Assembly: GCF_020171945.1 (NCBI RefSeq) | Contig: NZ_JAIVAP010000009.1 | Coordinates: forward strand, 121,773-185,772 | DNA: 64,000 nucleotides | Direction of reading: 5' to 3' | Source of the DNA: Bacillus infantis | Lineage (GTDB): Bacteria; Bacillota; Bacilli; Bacillales; Cytobacillaceae | In this document: positions 42,137 to 51,428 of the stretch, piece after piece | Numbering within the stretch: position 1 is the first letter of the stretch | Layout: each line of letters opens with the position of its first letter | Position numbers and translations under genes: made by a program | Notes under the pieces: generated by a model | What the model was told of the DNA's origin: nothing | Seen by the model: the letters and a program-made list of their open reading frames with translations, nothing else | Database searches by the model: none

Positions 42137-43615
42137 TCAATATTCCCTCAGCCAATATGGAGTCTGCTCCAGTTCAAACGCAAGCCGGAACAGCAGATCC
42201 TCCCGCCCTTTGGCTGCCATGAACTGGACCCCGCAGGGCAGGCCATCTGCTGTTTTATGCAGGGGCACGCTCATCGCCGGCTGCCCTGTCAGGTTGGCCA
42301 GCTGGGTGAACGGCGTCCGCTTCAGGCTGTTTTCGGCAAGCTGGCCGGCCAGCCCGGCCTTTTGGGCAAGCTTTCCAAGCTTCAGCATGCTGATCAGCCG
42401 GACAGCCGTTTTTTCTGCACTTTTAAGGCTGAGCTCGCCAATCCTTGCAGGCGGAAAAGCGGTGGCAGGGGTCAGATAAAAGTCATAGGTTTCATGGAAA
42501 GAATCCATAATATAGGCAGCTTTGTCCCATTCCCTCATGCTCAGGACAAAGTCTCCGGCAGAGATTGTTTTTCCAAGGATGCCGAGGAGCCATGTAGATG
42601 CTTCAACATCATTCCTGGACACTTTCCGCCCGAGCGTTTCCTCCATTCCTGCCAGTGCCGCAGCCACCTCTCCGAAGTACATGGTGATATAGCTTTGGGC
42701 AAGCTTCTTTCCGTCTATAGCAGGTTCAGCTTCTTCGATCCGGTAGCCCAGATCTTCGAGGATGGCCGCCGTGCGGAGCACAGCCTCCCTGCAGTCGGGG
42801 TGGACATCGGTTCCAAGCGGTGAAGCTGTGGTGTAGGCAATTTTCATGGTTTTTGGGAGCGGCTTTTCCAGACAGCCGAGATACGACCCTGATGGTGGAA
42901 TAGCATGAAAAGCGCCGCCTTTTTCCGGTCCATGCAGCTCATCAAGCATGGCAGCGCTGTCCCTGACCGAACGGGTGAGCACATGGTCGGATGATGCCCC
43001 CTGCCAGTGCCGGCCAAAATTTGGGCCGGCCGGCGTCCTGCCCCTGCCCGGCTTCAGGCCGAATAATCCGCAATAAGCAGCAGGAATGCGGATCGAGCCG
43101 CCTCCATCATTGGCGCCAGCAATCGGCACCATCCCGCTCGCAACCGCTGCAGCAGAACCGCCGCTTGAGCCCCCAGGGGTGTAATCAGGATTCCATGGAT
43201 TCCTTGCCGGGCCGTAAAATTCAGGCTCAGTTATCCCCATTAGCGCCAGCTCCGGAACATTTGTCTGCCCGAGGAAAATCACACCTGTCCGCCGGAGCCT
43301 GGCAACAAATTCAGAATCGCTTTTTGCACGGTAATTCTTCAGCGCTTTTGAGCCGGAAGTGATTCTTTCTCCAGCAATCTCCTGAGTGATATCTTTAAGC
43401 AGCATCGGCACTCCTGCAAAACTTCCCTCCAGATCAGCAGACAAAGCGGCCGCTTTTGCCTGGTCATACATTTTATGGATGACCGCATTCAGCCCCGGGT
43501 TTAATGCTTCAATATTCTCAATGGCTGCCTCTGCCAGCTCAATCGGCGCTGCTTCTTTCTTTTTGACCAGCTCTGCCAGGGCAAGAGCATCTTTTTCTAA
43601 AAACAGCTTGTTCAT
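42137..43615 (-). CDS. Amidase-signature family hydrolase, second copy
   Basis: 492 residues, amidase-signature enzyme with [11 protein letters not shown] (Lys), the [15 protein letters not shown] loop and [21 protein letters not shown] (nucleophile Ser). Distinct from the amidase at 38919, not a recent duplicate. It resembles the 6-aminohexanoate-cyclic-dimer-hydrolase-type group by its [14 protein letters not shown] segment, but the substrate is unknown. The start at 43615 has AGGTGGG upstream. Confidence 0.87.
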   Translation of the reverse strand: MNKLFLEKDALALAELVKKKEAAPIELAEAAIENIEALNPGLNAVIHKMYDQAKAAALSADLEGSFAGVPMLLKDITQEIAGERITSGSKALKNYRAKSDSEFVARLRRTGVIFLGQTNVPELALMGITEPEFYGPARNPWNPDYTPGGSSGGSAAAVASGMVPIAGANDGGGSIRIPAAYCGLFGLKPGRGRTPAGPNFGRHWQGASSDHVLTRSVRDSAAMLDELHGPEKGGAFHAIPPSGSYLGCLEKPLPKTMKIAYTTASPLGTDVHPDCREAVLRTAAILEDLGYRIEEAEPAIDGKKLAQSYITMYFGEVAAALAGMEETLGRKVSRNDVEASTWLLGILGKTISAGDFVLSMREWDKAAYIMDSFHETYDFYLTPATAFPPARIGELSLKSAEKTAVRLISMLKLGKLAQKAGLAGQLAENSLKRTPFTQLANLTGQPAMSVPLHKTADGLPCGVQFMAAKGREDLLFRLAFELEQTPYWLREY

Positions 43616-43687
43616 TTTCCCACCTGCTTTAAAAGAAATAGTACCCTTACATTTCTCTGAAATCAGGCTGATATCCTGCAAACGGCT

Positions 43688-43719
43688 AAAGGAAAGGCAG
43701 GCCCGGAAAGGACCTGCCT
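43688..43719 (-). terminator. Terminator of the alcohol dehydrogenase gene
   Basis: Minus strand: AGGCAGGTCC / GGGCCTGCCT with a 5-nt loop, then TTTCCTTT. Confidence 0.65.
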
Positions 43720-43724
43720 GCTGT

Positions 43725-44858
43725 TTATGGCTTCAATACAACCTTCGTACAATCGTCTTCATGCTCATTGAACAAATGATAGCCGCGTGCTGCATCTGCG
43801 AGCGGCAGCTTGTGGCTGACAATGTGTGTTGGATCAATCTTTTTCTCTTCAATCATATTGTAGATTTCCGGCATCAGATGTATGACTGGTGCCTGTCCTG
43901 TTTTAATCGTTACGTTCCTGGAGAAGAAGGCTTCGAGCGGGAACATATTGTAGGTTGCCCCGTAAACGCCGGTAAGCTGGACTGTTCCAAATTTCTTAAC
44001 AGCTTTCGTTGCCATCTGGATAGGCCCGAGAGTACCTCCCTGGAGCTTCAGCTTCTGCTCGATTTTTTCAATGGCCGATTTCTTCCCGTCCATGCCGACG
44101 CAGTCAATGACAACCTCTGCACCGCCGCTTGTAATTTCCTTCAGGTATTCGCCCATATCATCATGCTCACTGAAGTTAAAGGTTTCAACCTTATTGACCA
44201 GCTTGGCATGCTGCAGGCGGTAGTCCAGATGGTCGACTGCAATAACACGGGAAGCCCCTTTCATCCAGGCAAATTTCTGGGCCATCAAGCCGATCGGACC
44301 GCAGCCCAGGACGACAACCGTGTCACCCTTTTTGACGCCGGAATGAAGGACACTCCAATAGGCAGTGGGGAGAACATCGGAAAGGAACAGCAGCTCCTCG
44401 TCTTCCATTTCATTGGATTCAGGTACAACAAACGGCACAAAGTTTCCGTAAGGGACGCGCAGATACTCTGCCTGGCCGCCAGGGTAGTTTCCGTATCTTT
44501 CTGTATAGCCAAAATAAGCGCCTGTATCCTGGTGAGGATTGGAATTATCGCATTGGCTTTCCATATCATGCTGGCAGAAGAAGCATTGCCCGCAGGAAAC
44601 GTTAAAAGGGATGACAACCCTGTCCCCTTTTTTCACCTTTGTAACCTCAGGCCCAACCTCTTCAACGATGCCCATCGGTTCATGCCCGATAATATAGCCT
44701 TCCCTCAGGGGCATATTTCCCTGGTAGATGTGCAGGTCTGATCCGCAAATCGCTGTGGACGTAATTTTTACAATAACATCATCCTTCTTCTCAATCCTTG
44801 GATCATCGACTTCCTTGACTTGAATATCTTTGGAACCTTGGTAAGTTACGGCTTTCAT
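43725..44858 (-). CDS. Zinc-dependent alcohol/formaldehyde dehydrogenase-like (AdhB type)
   Basis: 377-residue medium-chain dehydrogenase. Catalytic zinc ligands are in CGSDLHIYQG and GHEPMGIVEEVG; the structural zinc lobe is CGQCFFCQHDMESQC (four Cys). The nucleotide fold is GDTVVVLGCGPIGLMAQKFA followed by VIAVDHLDYR. Similar to B. subtilis AdhB and glutathione-independent formaldehyde dehydrogenases; likely NAD-dependent aldehyde/alcohol turnover. AGGAG before the ATG. Confidence 0.88.
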   Translation of the reverse strand: MKAVTYQGSKDIQVKEVDDPRIEKKDDVIVKITSTAICGSDLHIYQGNMPLREGYIIGHEPMGIVEEVGPEVTKVKKGDRVVIPFNVSCGQCFFCQHDMESQCDNSNPHQDTGAYFGYTERYGNYPGGQAEYLRVPYGNFVPFVVPESNEMEDEELLFLSDVLPTAYWSVLHSGVKKGDTVVVLGCGPIGLMAQKFAWMKGASRVIAVDHLDYRLQHAKLVNKVETFNFSEHDDMGEYLKEITSGGAEVVIDCVGMDGKKSAIEKIEQKLKLQGGTLGPIQMATKAVKKFGTVQLTGVYGATYNMFPLEAFFSRNVTIKTGQAPVIHLMPEIYNMIEEKKIDPTHIVSHKLPLADAARGYHLFNEHEDDCTKVVLKP

Positions 44859-45185
44859 CTCTCACACTCCTATCCAGAATCTATTTGGATATACCCCAAT
44901 ACCCGGGGAAGGGAACATGTTTTTTCAGAAAAGTATTTTAAATTTATTGGCAGGATTAATTCATTTAGCTTATCACTTTCCAAATATGTCCATCGTCCCG
45001 GTCCCTTACTCCTGCAAGGTCCTATAAAATTCTTCTATCATTTTTAATAAAAAAAGTGATCCATAACGAATTCTTTTTCGTTAGTTCAGCAGAACACCCA
45101 AAAGTTTATAAGACTTTCCGCCGGGTAGACAAGGATGGAATAAGTTCCAATTCAGGCGGAATTTAGAAAGGAGGTGAGCATAGGA
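44859..45185. other. Intergenic region with a dyad before the repeat-protein genes
   Basis: 327 bp without a gene. The only structure seen is TAACGAATTCTTTTTCGTTA (45064-45083; 7-bp arms TAACGAA/TTCGTTA), about 100 bp before the first repeat-protein gene. It could be an operator or a weak terminator. The strong ribosome site AAAGGAGGTGA lies at its end. Confidence 0.4.
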
Positions 45186-46547
45186 GTGTCAGCCAGATTC
45201 GTACAAGCATTGGTTCTTGCGGCTTTCTGCTTTATCCCCTCTACCGCACTGGCGGACGGGCTGCTCGGGTCTGTGACGGAAAAAGTCACCAGTACCGTTA
45301 AAGAAACGGTTCCCCTGCAGCGAAGCGAGGAAAGCCTGGACCAAAGCGGACAACAGAATAATGACGCTGCCGATCAAAAAGACGGCTCTCTTCTTGGAAC
45401 AGTGACCGATGCAGTAGAAGAAACAGTCAAGACGGTGACAAAACCAATCATCAGTGTGGAAAAGGACGAAAATGCGGAAGAAAAATCCTTGGTGAATGTT
45501 AACCTTTCCGAGGAGCCTTCCATTAAAGTGGACGCAAAGATTGCCGAAGCCAGCGTTTCCGACTCCATTTCCGTAAAAACGCCAGTGGCCGATGCCAAGG
45601 TGGGTGACTCCATCAAAGTGAAGACCCCGGTCGCAGACGTAGATGTGTCTGATTCTATTTCTGTGAAAACTCCGGTGCTGGATGCCGAAGTGGACGACTC
45701 CATCAAAGTGAAGACCCCGGTCGCAGACGTAGATGTGTCTGATTCTATTTCTGTTAAAACTCCGGTTGTCGATGCCGAAGTGGGCGATTCCATCAAGGTG
45801 AAGACTCCGGTCGCAGATGTCGATGTGTCTGATTCTGTTTCTGTTAAAACTCCGGTTGTCGATGCTGAAGCGGGCGACTCCATCAAGGTGAAGACTCCGG
45901 TTGCAGATTTAGATATCACTGATTCTATTTCTATAAAAACACCGGCGGCTGATATTGGAGCGGGCGATCCCACTGAGGTGAATACACCGTCTACCGATAA
46001 TGGCAAGACTGATTCTAACAGCACTAACACACCTGCTGCAGATATCCCGGATGTCAAGGCAACGGCAGAGACGCCGGCCGAACAAACAAATTCAGATGTA
46101 AATCTGGATGGGGTTTCTGTCATGTTTGATGGCGATATAAATGACTTTTCACAGCAAGCCAGCATCACACCTTTGGCAGCAGACGCTTCCCAACAGTTCT
46201 TTGGTGCTTCAGCCGAGGCTGTAACAGCAACTCCTGCTGAAAGCGGAAACAAGTCTAACAATGATGCTGCTGAAAAGGCACCAGCTGAAAAGCCGGTACA
46301 AGCGGCAATTGCTTACGTACCTGCCAACAGCGGAACAAATGGCACCAGCACAACGGCAAGCGGAGGACAATCCGCATCAAGCGGAGCAGCACTCCCTTCC
46401 ATATACTTTGCCGGTGTTCCTATGATTGATGCAATGTCTGAAAAAGCGGCCAGATATGGCGCAGTTGCTTTTTTCCATGACCAATGGTTGAATGCTCCTC
46501 CTTCCCAGCCGCCGCAAGAATCCTTCTTCTTATACGTTTTTATATAA
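45186..46547 (+). CDS. Secreted protein with 15-residue tandem repeats, novel
   Basis: 453 residues from the GTG at 45186 (GGAGG 11 nt upstream). Signal peptide about 1-24 (LVLAAFCFIPSTALA). Two LLGxVTxxV segments near the start (LLGSVTEKVTSTV, LLGTVTDAVEETV). About residues 110-275 hold 10-11 copies of a 15-residue unit, V-x-D-A/V-x-V-x-DSI-x-VKTP, alternating two subtypes (SDSISVKTP and DSIKVKTP). Then a Ser/Thr/Pro/Ala-rich region and a C-terminal segment SIYFAGVPMIDAMSEKAARYG. No LPXTG or S-layer domain. Followed 30 bp on by another repeat protein, so the two are probably co-transcribed. Confidence 0.85.
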   Translation: MSARFVQALVLAAFCFIPSTALADGLLGSVTEKVTSTVKETVPLQRSEESLDQSGQQNNDAADQKDGSLLGTVTDAVEETVKTVTKPIISVEKDENAEEKSLVNVNLSEEPSIKVDAKIAEASVSDSISVKTPVADAKVGDSIKVKTPVADVDVSDSISVKTPVLDAEVDDSIKVKTPVADVDVSDSISVKTPVVDAEVGDSIKVKTPVADVDVSDSVSVKTPVVDAEAGDSIKVKTPVADLDITDSISIKTPAADIGAGDPTEVNTPSTDNGKTDSNSTNTPAADIPDVKATAETPAEQTNSDVNLDGVSVMFDGDINDFSQQASITPLAADASQQFFGASAEAVTATPAESGNKSNNDAAEKAPAEKPVQAAIAYVPANSGTNGTSTTASGGQSASSGAALPSIYFAGVPMIDAMSEKAARYGAVAFFHDQWLNAPPSQPPQESFFLYVFI

Positions 46548-46577
46548 AAAACTAAAAAGAAGAAGGAGAGAATTCAA

Positions 46578-48977
46578 TTGAAAAACAAACACTTATTGAA
46601 AACATTAGCGATCACAGGTTTTGCTGCAGCAGGTCTTTTTGCAGGAGGCTCCTACACTCTTGCATCTGAAGATACTAACCAAAATTCACTTGGACTTTCA
46701 ACCAATCTACTGACAAGCCTGAATTCAAGCGAGGAGAATGACAGCTCCTCACTCACTTCAAACTTAAAGGCAAACCTGAATCTTAAGTCTGTATCAGAAA
46801 GTTCAACTGAAAATGGTGAAACAGCTGCCAAAGCAGCTAATGGACAAGAAAGTGTTGCTTCCAGCGGACAGGTAGAATCCGAAGACTCTAGCAGCCTCGA
46901 TGCCAATCTTGGCCTGGGTCTGGGACTCGAAAGCTCTGAAGAAGGTTCTTCTTTAGATGCAAACACGAAAGCAGATGTACAAGCGTCTTCAAGTGAAGAC
47001 AACGGAGAAGAGCAATCTTCTGCCAATCTTGGTACCAATCTTGATCTTGGTGCTTCCACTTCTGATGACGAGTCTTCTCTTATGGCAGGTGCTGATGTCG
47101 ATGCTTCTGCTATGAACAAAGATGAAGACGAAGAGTCATCTGCTGATTTGAACACTGGATTGGATCTTGGTGCGAAGACTTCTGACGATGAGTCTTCTCT
47201 TATGGCAGGTACTGATGTGGATGCTTCTGCTATGAACAAAGATGAGGACGAAGAGTCTTCTGCTGATCTGAATACTGGATTGGATTTAGGAGCTACTGCT
47301 TCTGACGATGATTCTTCTCTTATGGCAGGTGCTGATGTTGATGCTTCTGCTATGAACAAATATGAGGAAGAAGAATCTTCTGCTGATCTGAACACTGGAT
47401 TGGATCTTGGTGCGAAGACATCTGACGATGAGTCTTCTCTTATGGCAGGTACTGATGTGGATGCTTCTGCTATGAACAAAGATGAAGACGAAGAGTCTTC
47501 TGCTGATCTGAACACTGGATTGGATCTTGGTGCGATGACTTCTGACGATGAGTCTTCAGTTATGGCTGATACTGATGTGGATGCTTCTGCTATGAAAAAA
47601 GATGAGGACGAAGAGTCTTCTGCTGATCTGAACACTGGATTGGATCTTGGTGCGATGACTTCTGAAGATGAAGAATCTTCTCTTTGGGCGGATACTGATG
47701 TTGATGCTTCTGTAATGAACAAAGATGGAGACGAAGAGTCTTCTGCTGATCTGAACACTGGTTTGGATCTTGGTGCGATGACTTCTGAAGATAACGAAGA
47801 ATCTTCTGCAAATCTTGACGCAATGAACAAGCTTGGTTTTGTTTCTGAAGACGAAGATGAGATGACTTCTTTTTGGAATAACACTGGGTTGAACACTTTT
47901 GCGATTAACAAGGATGATGAAGAATCTTCTGCCAATCTTGACGCAATGAACAAGCTTGGTTTTGTTTCTGAAGACGAAGACGAAATGACTTCTTTTTGGA
48001 ATAACACTGGGTTGAACGCTTTTGCGATGAACAAGGATGATGAAGAATCTTCTGCTAATCTTGACGCAATGAACAAGCTTGGTTTTGTTTCTGAAGACGA
48101 AGATGAAATGACTTCTTTTTGGAATAACACTGGGTTGAACGCTTTTGCGATGAACAAGGATGATGAAGAATCTTCTGCAAATCTTGACGCAATGAACAAG
48201 CTAGGTTTTGTTTCTGAAGACGAAGATGAAATGACTTCTTTTTGGAATAACACTGGGTTGAACGCTTTTGCGATTAACAAGGATGATGAAGAATCTTCTG
48301 CTAATCTTGACGCAATGAACATGCTTGGTTTTGTTTCTGAAGACGAAGATGAAATGACTTCTTTTTGGAATAACACTGGGTTGAACGCTTTTGCGATGAA
48401 CAAGGATGATGAAGAATCTTCTGCCAACCTTGATGCAATGAACAAGCTTGGTTTTGTTTCTGAAGACGAAGACGAAATGACTTCTTTTTGGAATAACACT
48501 GGGTTGAACGCTTTTGCGATGAACAAGGATGATGAAGAATCTTCTGCCGGCTTGAATTTTTTAAATGATTTAGGTTTTGCTACTAAGAAAGATGAAGAAA
48601 AATCTTCATTTTGGAACAAAACAGGCTTGAATGCTTCTGCTATGAACAATGACGAAAATGATGAGTCTTCTGCCCGTTTTGATCTGATGAACGATCTTGG
48701 TTTATTTTCACAAGATGATGAAGATTTTTCAGGTCTTTGGAGCAAGCTTGGCCTTTCTGCTTCTGCCATGAATAATGATGACGAAGATTATTCTGCTTCC
48801 CGCCTTAATGCAATGACTGATTTGGGACTTGCCTCTTTAAGCGATGAAGAAGAAGCTATCTTATGGGCTAAGCTTGGACTTCACCTTGCAGGTATGTCCA
48901 GTGAATATGAAGAGGAAGATTTCTCTTCACTAGGTTTAGATCTTGACCTTGGTCTTGAACTCGAAAACCTGATGTAA
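46578..48977 (+). CDS. Secreted acidic protein with 40/41-residue tandem repeats, novel
   Basis: 799 residues from TTG 46578 (AAGGAGAG 8 nt upstream). Signal peptide about 1-29 (AITGFAAAGLFAGGSYTLA). A Ser-rich, acidic N-terminal part leads into about seven type-A repeats of 40 residues (SSADLNTGLDLGA, then DDESSLMAGTDVDASAMNKD), period 120 bp. Six near-identical type-B repeats of 41 residues follow (SSANLDAMNKLGFVSEDEDE, then MTSFWNNTGLNAFAMNKDD), period 123 bp, then three degenerate copies and an LDLDLGLELENLM end. Very high Asp/Glu/Ser, few basic residues, no Cys seen in the repeats, no wall-sorting motif. Function unknown. Confidence 0.88.
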   Translation: MKNKHLLKTLAITGFAAAGLFAGGSYTLASEDTNQNSLGLSTNLLTSLNSSEENDSSSLTSNLKANLNLKSVSESSTENGETAAKAANGQESVASSGQVESEDSSSLDANLGLGLGLESSEEGSSLDANTKADVQASSSEDNGEEQSSANLGTNLDLGASTSDDESSLMAGADVDASAMNKDEDEESSADLNTGLDLGAKTSDDESSLMAGTDVDASAMNKDEDEESSADLNTGLDLGATASDDDSSLMAGADVDASAMNKYEEEESSADLNTGLDLGAKTSDDESSLMAGTDVDASAMNKDEDEESSADLNTGLDLGAMTSDDESSVMADTDVDASAMKKDEDEESSADLNTGLDLGAMTSEDEESSLWADTDVDASVMNKDGDEESSADLNTGLDLGAMTSEDNEESSANLDAMNKLGFVSEDEDEMTSFWNNTGLNTFAINKDDEESSANLDAMNKLGFVSEDEDEMTSFWNNTGLNAFAMNKDDEESSANLDAMNKLGFVSEDEDEMTSFWNNTGLNAFAMNKDDEESSANLDAMNKLGFVSEDEDEMTSFWNNTGLNAFAINKDDEESSANLDAMNMLGFVSEDEDEMTSFWNNTGLNAFAMNKDDEESSANLDAMNKLGFVSEDEDEMTSFWNNTGLNAFAMNKDDEESSAGLNFLNDLGFATKKDEEKSSFWNKTGLNASAMNNDENDESSARFDLMNDLGLFSQDDEDFSGLWSKLGLSASAMNNDDEDYSASRLNAMTDLGLASLSDEEEAILWAKLGLHLAGMSSEYEEEDFSSLGLDLDLGLELENLM

Positions 48978-49060
48978 GCTTACGAACTTCCAGCACTGTA
49001 CTGCTGAAACTCGCGACTTCAGGAGAGACAGGCTCAGGAATCTGGTTAACTTACAAAAAG

Positions 49061-49092
49061 AAAGGAGCTCTGCGACGGCAGGGCTCCTTTTG
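49061..49092 (+). terminator. Terminator of the repeat-protein pair
   Basis: AAAGGAGC / GCTCCTTTT with a 14-nt loop containing TCTGCGACGGCAGG. It ends the probable two-gene transcript. Confidence 0.75.
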
Positions 49093-49110
49093 ATTTGCTG
49101 TTTGAGGGGC

Positions 49111-49370
49111 GAGTTGCTAATAAAATCGGAAAGTTGCTAGTATATTGCGAAAGTTGCTAATAAAATCTAAAAGTTGCTAATAAAACGGAGAAGTTGCTAA
49201 TAAAATCCAAAAGTTGCTAATAACCGGTTTGCCGCATAAACCCGCGCTTGGGAAGAGTCGCAAATATTTCCTGAAACTCGCAAATATAATTTAAAAGTCG
49301 CAAATAAACTCCAAAACTCGCAAATATATTCAAATTCCCGCAAATAAGATCCAGAACTCGCAAATATCCA
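49111..49370. repeat. Two adjacent intergenic arrays of 20-bp units
   Basis: GTTGCTAA/G starts at 49113, 49133, 49153, 49173, 49193 and 49213, exactly 20 bp apart. CAAATA (in the unit CTCGCAAATA) starts at 49261, 49281, 49301, 49321, 49341 and 49361, again exactly 20 bp. The two 20-mers look related (TTGCTAATA / TCGCAAATA). No gene is maintained. This fills the gap between the repeat-protein terminator and thiF. Confidence 0.9.
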
Positions 49371-49439
49371 CGCAAACATTACCTCAACTAACCCTCATCC
49401 TCATAGAAAAAGCAGCCAAATCTGCGATTCATCCCCCAT

Positions 49440-50459
49440 CTATCCCAAATACCGATGATAAACCCGCTTCGCCTCCTGTATATCCTTCGTTCCATGAACC
49501 AGCGCCCGTCCGTCTTTGAAAAGGACAAGCCGCTGACCGTCTTTTTCAAAAGAAAGCAGGAATGGGTTTCTTTCTACTATCCCGCCTGCAAGCCGAAGCT
49601 GCTCTGCTGCAGCATCAAGGCTAAGCACGACTCCAGCTCCCGGCCGGATTTGAACAGTATTCCTCCCGCACAAAACCGCTGTCTTCATCCTGTTTTCGAA
49701 AGCAAGATAAGGATACACAGCGTTCACCCCGCAGGAAGGGCAGTCTTCCTTTTTCAAAGCGCTTGTAGAAATCGAAGAAAACTGGTTTTCCCATAAATCA
49801 AAGGTGACTAGCTTCCTCCTCACCGCCTTGAAATCTCCCACTAATATTTTCAGAGCTTCGGCCGTCTGATACGCGACGGTCATCCCGACTGCGGGAGCAA
49901 TAATCCCCGTTGTATCACAGGTTGCCCCGCCGATCGGCACCTGCTCGAGCAGGCAGCTGAGGCAGGGTGTTTCGCCGGGCAGGAAGGCTGTGCTGATCCC
50001 ATAGCTGCCTACACACGCTCCGTAGATCCATGGGACTGAGTGCTTGGCCGCAACGTCGTTGATGACCATCCTCGTGTCAAAATTATCGGTGCTGTCCATG
50101 ATTAGATCGATGCTGCCAGCGAGAGCCTCAAGCTCATCAGGCCCGGCATCGCCTACGATACTCTCAATCACAACCGATGAATTGACAGCCTGAAGGCGCC
50201 TGCCGGCGGCAATCGCCTTTGGAAGGCTTCCCGCCGCATCTTCTTCTGTATATAACTGCTGCCGCTGCAGATTGCTCCACTCTACATAATCGCGGTCAAT
50301 GATGGTGATTTTACCGACTCCCGCCCTTGCCAGCACTTCGGCATTGCCGCTCCCAAGCGCACCGGCGCCGATGATGAGGACATGCCTCCTGCTTAATTTC
50401 TCTTGTCCCTCCACGCCGATCGGGGCAAAGAGCTCCTGCCTGGAGTATCTGCCGTTCAA
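49440..50459 (-). CDS. thiF: Thiazole biosynthesis adenylyltransferase ThiF
   Basis: 339 residues, E1-like enzyme that adenylates the C-terminus of ThiS for sulfur transfer. Nucleotide-binding [19 protein letters not shown] (about 32-50), [24 protein letters not shown], and zinc Cys pairs CLSC and CPSC; the Cys in GGATCDTTG is in the usual thiolate position. The C-terminal extension of about 90 residues is common in Bacillaceae ThiF/MoeB proteins. Starts with TTG overlapping the thiG stop (TTGA). Last gene of the operon. Confidence 0.9.
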   Translation of the reverse strand: MNGRYSRQELFAPIGVEGQEKLSRRHVLIIGAGALGSGNAEVLARAGVGKITIIDRDYVEWSNLQRQQLYTEEDAAGSLPKAIAAGRRLQAVNSSVVIESIVGDAGPDELEALAGSIDLIMDSTDNFDTRMVINDVAAKHSVPWIYGACVGSYGISTAFLPGETPCLSCLLEQVPIGGATCDTTGIIAPAVGMTVAYQTAEALKILVGDFKAVRRKLVTFDLWENQFSSISTSALKKEDCPSCGVNAVYPYLAFENRMKTAVLCGRNTVQIRPGAGVVLSLDAAAEQLRLAGGIVERNPFLLSFEKDGQRLVLFKDGRALVHGTKDIQEAKRVYHRYLG

Positions 50460-51223
50460 ACGGTGCTCAATCCTTCCATCGGGCTGCTGGCAGTGGCATA
50501 CTTTTTCTTTGCCATGCGTCCTGCTTCATAGCCAAGGCGGCCCGCTTCAACGGCAAGCTTCATCGCTTCGGCCATCTTGACCGGATCCTTGGCTGCCGAG
50601 ACAGCCGTGTTCAGCAGGACCCCGTCCGCTCCGAGCTCCATCGCCAGGGCAGCGTCTGCAGGAGACCCGATCCCGGCATCGACTATGACGGGGACTTCAG
50701 CCTGTTCAATGATAAAGCTGAGGTTGAGCGGATTGATGATTCCCTGGCCTGAGCCGATCGGCGACGCACCAGGCATGATGGCATGCACACCCATTTCCTG
50801 CAGCCTTTTCGCCAGCATCACATCATCCGAAATATACGGAAGGACAATGAAGCCTTCCTTTAAGAGTTCCTCAGACGCCTTCAAGGTTTCAATCGGATCC
50901 GGCAGCAGTGTTTTCATATCGCCGATCACCTCAACTTTGATCATGTCGCAAAGACCGGATGCCCTGGCGAGTTTCGCTGTACGGACTGCTTCTTCTGCCG
51001 TCTTGGCACCAGCTGTATTTGGGAGCAGTCTGTAGTTTTCCAGATCCAGCTCTTCCAGCAGATTCGGCTGTTCAGGGTCAAAAATATCCATGCGCCGGAC
51101 CGAAAAAGTCAGCACCTCAGTATGTGATGCTTTGACAGCCTTTTTTTGCGTTTCAAAGTCCGGATATTTCCCAGTCCCGAGCAATAGCCTTGAGTTGAAT
51201 TCGTATGTCCCGATTTTCAGCAT
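50456..51223 (-). CDS. thiG: Thiazole synthase ThiG
   Basis: 255-residue (beta/alpha)8 enzyme that forms the thiazole ring from deoxyxylulose phosphate, dehydroglycine and ThiS thiocarboxylate. [18 protein letters not shown] at the start, the Schiff-base Lys in [11 protein letters not shown] (about 96), and phosphate-binding [34 protein letters not shown] precedes the ATG. Overlaps thiF by 4 bp. Confidence 0.95.
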   Translation of the reverse strand: MLKIGTYEFNSRLLLGTGKYPDFETQKKAVKASHTEVLTFSVRRMDIFDPEQPNLLEELDLENYRLLPNTAGAKTAEEAVRTAKLARASGLCDMIKVEVIGDMKTLLPDPIETLKASEELLKEGFIVLPYISDDVMLAKRLQEMGVHAIMPGASPIGSGQGIINPLNLSFIIEQAEVPVIVDAGIGSPADAALAMELGADGVLLNTAVSAAKDPVKMAEAMKLAVEAGRLGYEAGRMAKKKYATASSPMEGLSTV

Positions 51224-51224
51224 T

Positions 51225-51428
51225 TCATCCGCCTCCTACAAAATGTACGATTTCAATACGGTCACCATCAGCAAGCTCCGTTTCAGCGTGCTGGCTCTTT
51301 TCCAAAATAGCGGTGTTCAGCTCTACAATGGCCGCCTTTTGGTTCAGTTTTAAATGATCCAGCAAATCCCCTACCGACTTCACGGTGCCAGGCACCAGGA
51401 TGTCACTGTTATTCACCTTCAGTTTCAA
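51225..51428 (-). CDS. thiS: Sulfur carrier protein ThiS
   Basis: 67-residue ubiquitin-like protein ending in VHFVGGG, the di-glycine tail that is adenylated and thiocarboxylated. Starts at TTG 51428; the GTG at 51437 is too close to GGAGGGG. Its start overlaps the end of thiO by 4 bp. Confidence 0.92.
   Translation of the reverse strand: MKLKVNNSDILVPGTVKSVGDLLDHLKLNQKAAIVELNTAILEKSQHAETELADGDRIEIVHFVGGG

Noticed and set aside
43386..44741. 451-residue plus-strand frame across an amidase and the alcohol dehydrogenase
   Set aside because: It spans two real minus-strand genes and an intergenic terminator, so it cannot be a coding gene under normal constraints.
45374..46261. 295-residue minus-strand frame opposite the VKTP repeat protein
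   Set aside because: Same cause: a stop-free shadow of a repetitive gene. The plus frame has a signal peptide and a strong ribosome site.
46652..48769. 705-residue open frame on the minus strand opposite the acidic repeat protein
   Set aside because: It exists because the repeated GAT/GAA/TCT codons avoid stops on the other strand. It has no ribosome site and no signal peptide, whereas the plus-strand frame has both.
45186..48977. Sortase-anchored surface proteins
   Set aside because: Neither repeat protein ends in LPXTG plus a hydrophobic helix and basic tail. No sortase gene is in the window.
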